Assembly (NCBI GenBank): GCA_021840255.1
Contig: JAKBYX010000004.1
Span: 112,359-176,358 of the forward strand
Direction of reading: 5' to 3'
DNA length: 64,000 nucleotides
Source: Nitrospirota bacterium
GTDB taxonomy: Bacteria; Nitrospirota; Thermodesulfovibrionia; Thermodesulfovibrionales; JdFR-88
Shown here in pieces: positions 7,691 to 15,944 of the stretch. Position 1 is the stretch's first letter; each line of letters starts with the position of its first letter. A model generated the notes under the pieces. It did not search any database. It saw nothing but the letters and a program-made list of their open reading frames with translations, and was not told the DNA's origin. Position numbers and translations under genes: made by a program.

Positions 7691-9631
7691 ATGTTTGGAT
7701 TAAGACACGTGTCACTGAAGTGGAAGACCGCAATACCCATCATCATTTTTGTTGCTCTTGGCGTTCTTGTCACCATTTTTGTCACGGGATACAAGACAAA
7801 AGACATAATAATGCAACAGGAGGAACAGTCCACGCTCCAGGGCTACAGGGGCACCGTGGTGGGCGCGCTGGCGGAGATGATGGGCTCGGCGGATTTCAAG
7901 TCTCGGGAGGCCCAGTTCATGGGCAGTATGAAAAACATAATGGACCTGAGGGTAGTTCGCGGGGAGAGCGTCAAGGGGCAGTATGGGGAAGGCGCCACGG
8001 CCCCGGACGGGATAGAAAAAGAGGTCCTGAACAGCGGCAAGGAGAAGGTCACGATGGATGGGGATTACGTTCGGGGGGTCTATCCGTTGCTGGCTGCGCC
8101 GGATTTAATGGGCAAAAACTGCATGTCCTGCCACAACGCCCAGGAAGGTGACGTCCTTGGGGTGGTAAGCATAAAAATACCGCTTGCGGCGTCTTTTGCC
8201 CGGATAAGGGGCCTTCAGCATCTTTATGCGCTGCTTGGCATCATCGGGATCATATGCGTCACATGGCTTGTCATCATTATAGTGAACTTCACCTACAGGC
8301 CTCTTGTTGACCTGGTAGCCAACATGAACAACGTGACCCAGGAGCACTCAACCATTGAGCTGACGGAAGAGGGCAGCGATGAGGTCGCCCAGATGGCCCA
8401 GAACGTGAACAGGCATATACGGTATTTTAACGGCATGGTAAGCAAGATCATGCTCTCGAACAGCAAGATACTGCCTGTAATAGACGCCCTCAAGGAAAAG
8501 ACGGAAAAGACCGCTAGCGGCGCAAAGAACCAGTCGGCGCAGGCAATTCAGATAGCCACGGCGGCGGAAGAGATGAACCAGACCATATCCACGATAGCGA
8601 AGGACATTTCCGGGGCTGCCGACGCATCGCAGGAGGCCATGGAGCTGGCCGTGGGCGGAAGGGAAGTGGCAAACGGCGCAGTCGAAACGGTCGATAACGT
8701 TTCCGAATCGACGGTCCGGCTGGCCGGTGTGGTGGAGAAACTAAATATGAGCGTTGAGGAGATCGGCGGGATTGTGACCGTCATAAAGGACATCGCGGAC
8801 CAGACCAATCTGCTGGCCCTGAATGCCGCGATAGAGGCCGCCAGGGCTGGAGAGCAGGGCAGGGGTTTTGCGGTGGTGGCCGACGAGGTCAGGAAACTGG
8901 CTGAAAAAACCATAAGGGCAACCTCCGAGATATCGGGGAAGATAAGCTCCGTGCAGCAGGAATCCACGGAGACGGTAAATTCCATGAAAGGGGCGACCGC
9001 CGAGGTCTCCAGGGCCACGCAGTACATAAAGAGCGTTGGGCAGGCGCTGGAGAGCATAGTGACCGCGGTGCAGAAAGTAAGCGACCAGATGGCCCACATA
9101 TCCACCGCGATAGATGAGCAGTCCGCTACTACTACGGAGGTGTCAAGGCACATAGAAGAAACGGCAGCCATTTCCAATGATATCGAGGCCTCCTCCGGAG
9201 AGGTGCTGAACGGGGTGCTGAGTCTCTCCAATATCGCCGAAGAGATGCGGGAGGCCGCCTCCGGGATAAAGACAAAGGGCGGAGCGGTGGTGATGATCGA
9301 GATAGCCAAAAACGACCACAAGAACTTCGTTGAAAAAATAGCTTCGTGCGTGGACGGCAAAAAAACCATGACTGCCTCCCAGTTGCCGGACCACCATTCC
9401 TGCAGGTTTGGCAAGTGGTATTACAAGGAGGGGCAAGCCCTTTGCTCCGGTATGTCCAGCTACAAGCTGATAGAAGACCCGCATGAAAAGATCCACAGGC
9501 TGGCGAAAGATGCGCTCACCCAGACCCAGATGGGCGACAGGGAAAAGGCGGATCGTTCCTTCAACGAGCTTAAAAATGTCTCCCAGCAAATGCTGGGCAT
9601 GTTGGATGATCTAAAAAGAGACTGCGCCTGA
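7691..9631 (+). CDS. Methyl-accepting chemotaxis protein with periplasmic haem-binding domain and C-terminal zinc-binding (CZB) domain
   Basis: A 646-residue inner-membrane receptor. Order of parts: TM helix about 14-36; periplasmic sensor of the DUF3365/Tll0287-like kind with one c-type haem motif CMSCH (C144, C147, H148); second TM about 178-205; HAMP; cytoplasmic methylation and signalling helices with the hairpin tip [19 protein letters not shown]; and a C-terminal CZB domain ([25 protein letters not shown]). Covalent haem outside and zinc inside suggest sensing of redox state or a gaseous ligand, plus zinc-linked oxidants. No other chemotaxis genes are nearby, so it must signal to CheA/CheW encoded elsewhere. 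Confidence 0.95.
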   Translation: MFGLRHVSLKWKTAIPIIIFVALGVLVTIFVTGYKTKDIIMQQEEQSTLQGYRGTVVGALAEMMGSADFKSREAQFMGSMKNIMDLRVVRGESVKGQYGEGATAPDGIEKEVLNSGKEKVTMDGDYVRGVYPLLAAPDLMGKNCMSCHNAQEGDVLGVVSIKIPLAASFARIRGLQHLYALLGIIGIICVTWLVIIIVNFTYRPLVDLVANMNNVTQEHSTIELTEEGSDEVAQMAQNVNRHIRYFNGMVSKIMLSNSKILPVIDALKEKTEKTASGAKNQSAQAIQIATAAEEMNQTISTIAKDISGAADASQEAMELAVGGREVANGAVETVDNVSESTVRLAGVVEKLNMSVEEIGGIVTVIKDIADQTNLLALNAAIEAARAGEQGRGFAVVADEVRKLAEKTIRATSEISGKISSVQQESTETVNSMKGATAEVSRATQYIKSVGQALESIVTAVQKVSDQMAHISTAIDEQSATTTEVSRHIEETAAISNDIEASSGEVLNGVLSLSNIAEEMREAASGIKTKGGAVVMIEIAKNDHKNFVEKIASCVDGKKTMTASQLPDHHSCRFGKWYYKEGQALCSGMSSYKLIEDPHEKIHRLAKDALTQTQMGDREKADRSFNELKNVSQQMLGMLDDLKRDCA

Positions 9632-9690
9632 AAAGGTTTTTTCTTTTTTTTGATTTTTTTAAAAAGTAAAAAAACAAAAACTGAATGTGC

Positions 9691-11223
9691 CTACAAAACC
9701 CTGTCCAGGCTCCTGTACTGGATGGCCTCGGAGAGGTGTTGCGGCCCAATGTCCTCCTGCCCGTCCATGTCGGCAATGGTGCGGGAGAGTTTGAGCACCC
9801 TTGTGTAGGCCCTGGCGGAAAGGGCAAGTTTCTGGCTTGCGGTCTCCATGAGGCCCTGCGCCGGGCCGTTCAGACGGCAGAATTTCTTTATATGTCTGGT
9901 CTTCATCTGGCCGTTGGCGTAAATGTTTTCCCCGTGGAACCTGTCAAGCTGCCTGAGCCTGGCCTTCATGACGCGCTCTCTTATATCCGCCGAGCCTTCG
10001 CCGGGATGGTCTGAGCTCAAGTCTTTGTAGGCGACGGCAGGGACCTCTATATGTATGTCTATCCTGTCTAAAAGCGGCCCGGAAACCCTGGCCCTGTAAC
10101 GCGTCACGGCGCCGGGTGAGCATGTGCACTGGTGCCTATCGTCCCCCAGGTACCCGCACGGGCATGGGTTCATTGCGGACACCAGCATGAAACGCGCCGG
10201 AAAGGTTACCGAGGCCTGTGCCCTGGAAACGGTCACCTCCCCATTTTCAAGAGGCTGCCTTAGGACCTCGAGAACGCTCCTTTTGAACTCGGGCAGTTCG
10301 TCCAGGAACAATACCCCGTTATGGGCCAGACTGACCTCTCCCGGATGCGGGAACTGTCCGCCTCCCACAAGGGCCACATCCGATACGGTATGATGGGGGG
10401 TGCGGAAGGGGCGCGTGTCGAGGAGCGCCTTGCCGTCTTTCAAAAGCCCCGCCACGCTGTGTACCCTGGTGGTCTCGAGCGCCTCTTCAAATGTTATGGG
10501 AGGCAGGATGCCTGGCAGCCTCCTTGAAAGCATTGTTTTTCCCGCTCCGGGCGGCCCTATCATCAGGGCGTTGTGTCCGCCCGATGCGGCAACCTCCAGT
10601 GCCCGCTTGGCGTGTTCCTGCCCTTTTACGTCCGAAAAATCCTCATCGTAACGGCCGGCTTGCGCAAGTGAAGGTTTTTTCCCCCCGTCCGCCTTGAATT
10701 CCTTGAGCTGGCCGGTTCCCCTCAGAAACTCGATGACCTCCGGCAGGCTGTCCGCCCCCAGGACCGTCACCCCGGCAACAACCGCGGCCTCCGGACCGTT
10801 TTCCATCGGGAGGATTAGCCTGGCGTTTGTCTTTCTGGCAAGCATCGCCACGGAAAGCGAGCCCTTTACGGGTTTTATTTTTCCATCCAGCGAGAGCTCG
10901 CCCATTATCAGGTAATCGGCAAGCAGGGACTCTTCTAGAAGGCCCTCCGCCGCCGTAAGTCCTATTGCTATGGGCAGATCGAAGGAGGAGCCCTCTTTTT
11001 TCAGGTCCGCGGGGGCCATGTTTATCGTTACAGGCCTCAATGGAAAGCTGAAGCCGGTGTTCTTCAGCGCGGCCCTTACCCTGTCCCTGCTTTCCTTTAC
11101 AGATGCGTCCGGAAGCCCGACTATGTAGAAATGGGGAAGACCGCGGCTAGCGATGTCGACCTCGACATCTATGGGATGCGCTTCTATCCCGTAGAGACTC
11201 GCACTCCTTACCCGGGAAAGCAT
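9691..11223 (-). CDS. comM: ComM/YifB-family Mg-chelatase-like AAA+ ATPase
   Basis: A 510-residue protein: N-terminal Lon-protease-like fold (MLSRVRSASLYGIEAHPIDV, VGLPDASVKESRDRVRAAL), a central Mg-chelatase AAA+ domain with Walker A IGPPGAGKTML and Walker B LFLDELPEF, and a zinc-type CPCGYLGDDRHQCTC segment. ComM homologues act as hexameric branch-migration helicases in natural transformation; the family is also widespread in bacteria not known to be transformable. It stands alone here, with mscL about 80 bp upstream in the same orientation. Confidence 0.93.
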   Translation of the reverse strand: MLSRVRSASLYGIEAHPIDVEVDIASRGLPHFYIVGLPDASVKESRDRVRAALKNTGFSFPLRPVTINMAPADLKKEGSSFDLPIAIGLTAAEGLLEESLLADYLIMGELSLDGKIKPVKGSLSVAMLARKTNARLILPMENGPEAAVVAGVTVLGADSLPEVIEFLRGTGQLKEFKADGGKKPSLAQAGRYDEDFSDVKGQEHAKRALEVAASGGHNALMIGPPGAGKTMLSRRLPGILPPITFEEALETTRVHSVAGLLKDGKALLDTRPFRTPHHTVSDVALVGGGQFPHPGEVSLAHNGVLFLDELPEFKRSVLEVLRQPLENGEVTVSRAQASVTFPARFMLVSAMNPCPCGYLGDDRHQCTCSPGAVTRYRARVSGPLLDRIDIHIEVPAVAYKDLSSDHPGEGSADIRERVMKARLRQLDRFHGENIYANGQMKTRHIKKFCRLNGPAQGLMETASQKLALSARAYTRVLKLSRTIADMDGQEDIGPQHLSEAIQYRSLDRVL

Positions 11224-11302
11224 GTTAATTAGATTATATTTTCTTTATCCCTTATTCAAGGAGTTTTACCTTGCTTTGCCTTGGCTGCATATTTTTTGGA
11301 GC

Positions 11303-11779
11303 CTAGCCGCTCGCCTTAAGCTCCGACGTGCACTGCGGGCAACGCAGGGCCTTTGCAGGAATTGCCGAGAGGCAATAGGGGCATTGCCTGGTTTCGGGAG
11401 GGGCAGGTTTTTCTTCTTTTTCTTCTTCTTCTCTTCTTAAAACGTTTATGCCCTTTACAAGAAGAAAGACAGAAAAAGCGACAAGAACAAAGGCAACCAC
11501 CTGGTCTATGAAGACGCCGTATCTTATCGCGACCGCGCCCGCCCTGGATGCGGCGGCAGCCGTTGCATACGGGCCGGGTGGAGTTCCATTTTTAAGGACC
11601 AGGAAGAGGTCCGAGAAATCAACTTTGCCGATCAGGAGGCCGATGGGGGGCATTATGACATCGGAGACCAGAGATTTTGCTATTGATCCGAAGGCCGCCC
11701 CGATGATTATGCCCACGGCCATATCCACCACATTGCCTTTGAGGGCGAATTCCCTGAATTCTTTCAGTACGGTATTCAT
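11303..11779 (-). CDS. mscL: Large-conductance mechanosensitive channel with C-terminal zinc ribbon
   Basis: Opens under membrane tension to release solutes in hypo-osmotic shock. The start [20 protein letters not shown] is the classical MscL N terminus. Two TM helices follow (about 17-45 and 85-105), with the loop [14 protein letters not shown] extended relative to E. coli. After the usual C-terminal charged helix (REEEEKEEK) there is an unusual tail with two CxxC pairs (CPYC, CPQC), a zinc-ribbon module. Total 158 residues against about 136 for the E. coli protein. The frame is open further upstream, but that part does not match the family. Confidence 0.92.
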   Translation of the reverse strand: MNTVLKEFREFALKGNVVDMAVGIIIGAAFGSIAKSLVSDVIMPPIGLLIGKVDFSDLFLVLKNGTPPGPYATAAAASRAGAVAIRYGVFIDQVVAFVLVAFSVFLLVKGINVLRREEEEKEEKPAPPETRQCPYCLSAIPAKALRCPQCTSELKASG

Positions 11780-12409
11780 TTTCCCCTCTATTGCCCTCCT
11801 GTTGACTGAACTTCCCTTTTCAGGGCTCTCTTTAAGGAAAAAACTATCAGATGGCCCGCGCGTTGTCAAAAGATGACGGCCCTCACCCCTTGAAATTTCC
11901 CTGCCTGCCTATTGCCCTCACCCATATTTACTGCCCACGGCTTTGGTTTTTAATTCCGGTACCTTTCAAGTGAAAATTTCCGCTCATAAAACATCTGATT
12001 ACGAACAGGGTAACCCCGGCCCCTAAAAACCCGTCTATGTCTACGTTTCCGGATTCGAATTCTGAAGTGTTTTGTGAACATTTAAAGGCCGTCAGGAGAT
12101 AGCAAAGATAAAATCTGGGACGATCGTCTTAGTGGGATGGGAGAATATTTTCAAAAGGGACTGGTTCAGCATCGCGTTTACACCGCGATAGAAGTTTCTG
12201 CCAGAAAGAAACGCTTTTGAGGAAAAGAGCTCTGTCCTGACTTCCATTCCACACCCTTAAGGGCATGTGGCCTGTACTAAAGTACTCCCTCAAGTCTGCG
12301 CATGCGGACTTTCCTGCAGTGTGAAGGTTACGAATGAAAATTAGCCAGAAGTCTGTTTTAAAGTAAGCGTTTGGGTAACCGCATCTTCCGCTGAAGTGCC
12401 CATCCGTAA
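11780..12409. other. Non-coding region upstream of mscL, probable decayed DNA
   Basis: No convincing gene in about 630 bp. It holds several short inverted repeats (GTACT/AGTAC near 12278-12290 and an 18-nt near-palindrome centred near 12305) and base composition that drifts toward AT. The left end must contain the mscL promoter. The rest looks like debris at the edge of the accessory patch that continues to 14310. Confidence 0.4.
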
Positions 12410-12484
12410 AAATACTAGCGTAAAAATACTAGGGACACATCCCAGATTATAGCGTAAAAATACTAGGGACACATCCCAGATTAT
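12410..12484. repeat. Tandem REP-like repeat, two full units plus a partial
   Basis: A unit of about 33 bp containing GTAAAAATACTAGGGACACATCCC in two stretches, then AGATTATAGC, is repeated twice, preceded by a shortened copy of its first 14 bases. Each unit contains the small palindrome GGGA-cacA-TCCC. It abuts the 3' end of the minus-strand REP-associated transposase, the usual position of REP-type substrates for these enzymes. Confidence 0.8.
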
Positions 12485-13000
12485 TTATGTTTTAAGGCGA
12501 TTCGGATTTTCATCGTCCTCTCCCCACTTCATGGGATTTTTCATGATATAGGCCCTTATTTTATTCAGCTCGTTTTCAGCCCTTATAATGTGTTCATAAT
12601 AATTGCGCTGCCATACTGGGAAACCGGGATTTTCACGCATGCGATTAATTTCTTTCGCGGACAGATATTTAAAATATGCCACCGCGCGACCGATTGGGTT
12701 TTGTAGGGGCGGGGTTTCCCCGCCCGCCTTGTCCGAGACCATCAGTATCCCGTGCAGGTGATTCGGCATGACCACAAAGGCATCCAATTCAATATTCGGG
12801 AAACGGGCCGGGATGCGCTTTCAGAATATGTCTGTGGTCATTCCATAAGCATTCAAGCGCATACAATCATCTCCAACCCCGCCGAACAGGGCTTCTCTTT
12901 GCCATGTGCAAATGGTAATAAAATATGCGCCCGGAGCAGAATAATCATATTTCTGTAAACGTATCGATCTGCGATGATATATATCGGGATTATATTTCAT
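12485..13000 (-). pseudogene. REP-associated tyrosine transposase (IS200-like Y1 family), inactivated by an in-frame TGA
   Basis: Reading from an ATG at 13000 gives MKYNPDIYHRRSIRLQKYDY, then AYFITICTWQREALF and RLNAYG, all typical of this family. A TGA then falls at codon 60. The same frame continues without shift into PARFPNIELDAFVV, MPNHLHGI (the histidine metal site) and the catalytic-Tyr region NYYEHIIR to a normal C terminus near NPMKWGEDD. Aligned by eye with family members, the stop occupies the position of a conserved Trp, so TGG to TGA is the simplest history. The C-terminal 100 codons could still be translated from a TTG, but would lack the N-terminal half. Confidence 0.88.
12695..12724. 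repeat. REP palindrome inside the transposase reading frame
   Basis: GGGGCGGGG and CCCCGCCCG arms around TTT with flanking TTGTAG, encoding the GGETPPLQNP stretch on the minus strand. The same palindrome family recurs at 13086-13114. REP sequences embedded in the transposase coding region are seen in other members of this family. Confidence 0.65.
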
Positions 13001-13085
13001 TTCGATAGGCTAATATAGCCAATATATATTTGAAATGCAAAGCACATCAAAGCAGAAGAATAGGTAAAAGGAAACCGCGAAAAAA

Positions 13086-13114
13086 GACAGGGCGGGGAAC
13101 CCCCCCCTACAAAC
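13086..13114. repeat. Second, degenerate copy of the REP palindrome
   Basis: AGGGCGGGGAACCCCCCCCT followed by ACAAAC matches the palindrome at 12695-12724 except for changes in one arm. It lies about 90 bp upstream of the transposase start, in a 299-bp stretch (13001-13299) where I see no gene. Confidence 0.6.
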
Positions 13115-13299
13115 AACCCTACCCTCACAAGATATTTAGAAGAATTCTTCTGGAAATTGTGAGTCGGTTAATAGGCCTACGGCAAGGAGTAGAGGGCATA
13201 CTCTGCTACTTCAGGCCACTCCGCGCAGACGAGGAGTACTGGACAAAGTCTAAGTCCTAATCAGAAACTCAAACATGAAATCCCAGGGCGAGAAAGATT

Positions 13300-14151
13300 T
13301 TAGTTCTGTTTAGCAGAGGTGAGACGCGCAGCACTCTCCCATGCCAAAATTATACGTTTTCGAGTCCGGCCCCATCGATACTCTCCCGTCACGCCGGTTT
13401 TGCGAATAACGCGATGACAAGGGATAAGATATGCCAATTGGTTTGCCCCCACCGCATTCCCTACGGCCCGTGCAGCATCTGGTTTGCCGATTGACACAGC
13501 CAAGCGTCCATAAGTCACCAACGCGCCAGGAGGGACTTGCAGCAGGGCGCGCCATACACGCACCTGAAATGCTGTCGCTCGCACAAATACGCGCAGCGCG
13601 GGCCGCGTCCGGGGCCCGGCGGAAATCCCGAAGATTCGGCGGGCAAGTCCCATGGCGGCAGTATCGTTTTGGGAAAGACGTGCGTTAGGCCAATTTTTCC
13701 TGAGCTCTTCCAGTGCTGTATCTTCATCATCGAAATGAATAAAAGACAAATGGCAGATCCCGCGTGGACTTTTGCCGATCATGCATTTGCCAAAGGGAGT
13801 ATCAGCAATGCCAAAAATAATGGTCCAGCCACTGCCGCCCGTCTTCAGCTCACCGGGAGAGGCACATTCCAGACTCACACAAAGATCATGAAGGCGTCCG
13901 GGGCCCGAGAGGCCGCTCTCCAAAGCGGCTCCCATAACACTTTCACCTTCTTTGAGCAACTCCTTCGCGTGCGCCAGCGTAAGGCACTGGAGAAAATCTT
14001 TGGGGGTAATGCCCGCCCAGGCAGAAAACAGGCGATGAAAATAGAACGAACTCAGTCCCGCATGCTCTGCAAGAGTTGCCAGCCCTGGTTGTTCCGTGTG
14101 ATGCTCATCCAGATAGCGAATAATGTGAGCAATGCGGTTGTAATCGTTCAT
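13300..14151 (-). CDS. AraC-type regulator fused to O6-methylguanine-DNA methyltransferase (Ada-like without zinc domain)
   Basis: A 283-residue protein starting MNDYNRIAHIIRYLDEHHTE. Residues about 8-105 are an AraC-type double helix-turn-helix domain (LATLAEHAGLSSFYFHRLF). Residues about 110-275 are a methylated-DNA-cysteine methyltransferase with the active-site PCHRVI motif (Cys245) and the Asn-hinge/substrate loop AARAVGNAVGANQ. The N-terminal Ada zinc/methylphosphotriester-sensing domain is absent, as in many Ada variants. It removes alkyl groups from O6-methylguanine and may also regulate genes. The frame extends 27 codons upstream but without family support. It lies in an accessory patch between the dead transposase and a dispersed repeat, suggesting acquisition by transfer. 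Confidence 0.88.
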   Translation of the reverse strand: MNDYNRIAHIIRYLDEHHTEQPGLATLAEHAGLSSFYFHRLFSAWAGITPKDFLQCLTLAHAKELLKEGESVMGAALESGLSGPGRLHDLCVSLECASPGELKTGGSGWTIIFGIADTPFGKCMIGKSPRGICHLSFIHFDDEDTALEELRKNWPNARLSQNDTAAMGLARRIFGISAGPRTRPALRVFVRATAFQVRVWRALLQVPPGALVTYGRLAVSIGKPDAARAVGNAVGANQLAYLIPCHRVIRKTGVTGEYRWGRTRKRIILAWESAARLTSAKQN

Positions 14152-14214
14152 AAACTTATTTTGACATTTTGGACTTAACGGGTTCCACCCGGTTCTTGCG
14201 CTTCCGATTCCAAT

Positions 14215-14305
14215 CAAGAGCGAGCGAATCACGATAAATCGAAAAAAACCTTACATTCGATGCCTAAAGGGCATAAAAATGGGCAGTGAGCGGCCAGCGA
14301 GCTAA
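14215..14305. repeat. Dispersed repeat, copy C
   Basis: Contains a 26-nt block (14253-14278) identical to 54389-54414, holding the hairpin ATGCC-taaaG-GGCAT, and a 24-nt block (14278-14301) matching 54339-54362 at 22 of 24 positions (GGGCAGtGAGCGGC type). The block order differs from copy D, as expected if the unit is tandem and each locus keeps a different phase. It sits at the right edge of the accessory patch holding the transposase and Ada-like genes. Confidence 0.75.
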
Positions 14306-14370
14306 CTATGATGGCAATCACCCAATATTTTCCTTTATTCTAAAATGCAGAGGGCTTTTTTATAAAAAAC

Positions 14371-15135
14371 ATGCAGTTAACTCTGGATTCCATACGGGAC
14401 ATAAAACTCTATCAGCGGGAACGCGGCTACAGGTTCTCCCTGGACGCGCTGCTTCTTTTCGATTTTGTCCGGCTGAAGACGCAAACAAAGCCTTCAAGGA
14501 TGGTGGACCTCGGGGCTGGCTCCGGTGTGATCGGGCTCCTGCTTGCCAAGAGATACGAGCATGCGGACATATGCTTGATCGAGCTCCAGGAAGGTCTTTT
14601 TTCCCTCGCCCGAAGGAACATCTCATTAAACGGGTTAGAGGACAGGGTTTCCGCCGTAAGGGCGGACATTAATTTTCTGGCTGAGGGTTCTTTAAATTTG
14701 AAGGAGCCAGGAGCGGGGCCAGCGGGGTTTTTTGAAAGGGGAAGTTTCGATGTTGCCGTCTCGAACCCGCCATTCAGGAAGGTCCTTTCAGGGCGCATAT
14801 GCCCGGATGAGGAGAAGGCGGCCGCGCGGCATGAACTGAGGTTGTCACTTCCGGCCCTGATCAGTGCAGCCGGTTATCTGGTAAGGGATAAGGGCAGATT
14901 TTTTATGGTCTATCATCCGGAGAGGCTTCCAGAGGCGCTTGAACAGTTGCGGGAGGGCGGGTTCGAGCCAAAGCGGCTGCGTTTCGTCCACGGCAGGGAG
15001 GGGCTTCCGGCAAAAATGATGCTTATAGAGTCTGTAAGGGGCGGGAGCCCGGGGCTATCCGTGGAGGACCCTCTGTTCATCTATAACGCCGGGGGCGGTT
15101 ATAGTTCCCAGGTCAGCAGGATCTACGAGTTGTAG
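14371..15135 (+). CDS. trmN6: tRNA1(Val) A37 N6-methyltransferase-like protein
   Basis: A 254-residue SAM-dependent methyltransferase. Motif I is VDLGAGSGVIGLLLA (residues 45-59), the acidic motif II is ICLIELQEG, and the catalytic NPPF motif for N6-adenine methylation is present as VSNPPFRK. The N terminus (LDSIRDIKLYQRERGYRFSLDALLL) matches the YfiC/TrmN6 family. Expected role: N6-methyladenosine at position 37 of a tRNA. The extra stretch LNLKEPGAGPAGFFERG between motif II and NPPF is a small insertion. It starts a plus-strand run with the yprB-like and xer genes. Confidence 0.85.
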   Translation: MQLTLDSIRDIKLYQRERGYRFSLDALLLFDFVRLKTQTKPSRMVDLGAGSGVIGLLLAKRYEHADICLIELQEGLFSLARRNISLNGLEDRVSAVRADINFLAEGSLNLKEPGAGPAGFFERGSFDVAVSNPPFRKVLSGRICPDEEKAAARHELRLSLPALISAAGYLVRDKGRFFMVYHPERLPEALEQLREGGFEPKRLRFVHGREGLPAKMMLIESVRGGSPGLSVEDPLFIYNAGGGYSSQVSRIYEL

Positions 15136-15166
15136 AGGACCCCTTATCAGATTATAATAAGGCATT

Positions 15167-15943
15167 ATGATAAGGAACACATTCAGTATCCTTGAGGGCA
15201 TAGGCCCACGCCTGGAGCGGTCGCTGTGGAAAAAGGGGATAATCGAATGGGGGGATTTCATCAGCGCCGCCGATATAAAGACCATAAGCCCGGCCAGGAA
15301 GGCGGCCTTCGACATAAGCCTTATGAACGCAGAAACAAGGCTGGCCCAGGGCGACTCCGGGTACTTCGCCCAGGCGCTTAAATTGAAAGAGCACTGGCGT
15401 CTGTTCGATGAGTTCAAGGACAGCGCAGTCTGCCTGGACATCGAGACCAACGGCTGGCACCACGCGGCGGGCGGCTATGTGACCGTGGTGGGCCTTTATG
15501 ACGGTTTCGATTACAAGGCCTTTGTGCGGGGAGAGAACCTGACGCCTGAGGCCTTGAAAAGGGAACTTTCAAAATACCGTTACATCATTACCTTTTTCGG
15601 CTCCGGGTTCGACCTTCCGTTCCTGAAAGAAAGTCTTGGAATAGATACCGGCATGGCGCATTTCGACCTCTGTTTCGGGGCAAGGAGGCTCGGTATAACC
15701 GGCGGCCTCAAAAAGATAGAGCCGCTCCTGGGCATCCACAGGGATGAGACCGTGAAGGGGCTGGACGGCTACCAGGCGGTGAGGCTATGGCATGAGGCAA
15801 GGCGGGGCAGCAGCGCCGCTTACGAGCTGCTCATCACGTATAACAGGGAAGATACCGTTAACCTGATGGACATGGCCAGGACGCTTTATGCAAGGCTGAA
15901 GGCCCAGACCGGGATAGCGGATTTCACAAGAGCAGACCGCTGA
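15167..15943 (+). CDS. YprB-type ribonuclease H-like exonuclease domain protein
   Basis: A 258-residue protein. Residues about 3-60 resemble a helix-hairpin-helix segment (LEGIGPRLERSLWKKGI). Residues about 85-250 are a DEDD-superfamily exonuclease fold: ExoI motif LDIETNG, ExoII FFGSGFDLPFL, and an ExoIII-like region YNREDTVNLMDMA. The same two-part layout is found in YprB-like predicted 3'-5' nucleases, whose substrate is not well established. One base separates its stop from the start of xer, so both are almost certainly on one mRNA. Confidence 0.82.
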   Translation: MIRNTFSILEGIGPRLERSLWKKGIIEWGDFISAADIKTISPARKAAFDISLMNAETRLAQGDSGYFAQALKLKEHWRLFDEFKDSAVCLDIETNGWHHAAGGYVTVVGLYDGFDYKAFVRGENLTPEALKRELSKYRYIITFFGSGFDLPFLKESLGIDTGMAHFDLCFGARRLGITGGLKKIEPLLGIHRDETVKGLDGYQAVRLWHEARRGSSAAYELLITYNREDTVNLMDMARTLYARLKAQTGIADFTRADR

Positions 15944-15944
15944 G

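Noticed and set aside
12410..12484. CRISPR array
   Set aside because: The repeats are only two and a half units in direct tandem with no unique spacers, and no cas genes are present.
12485..13000. Reading the transposase TGA as selenocysteine because selA is present
   Set aside because: The codon sits at a conserved Trp position, not a Cys/Sec position, and no selenocysteine-insertion hairpin is evident after it.
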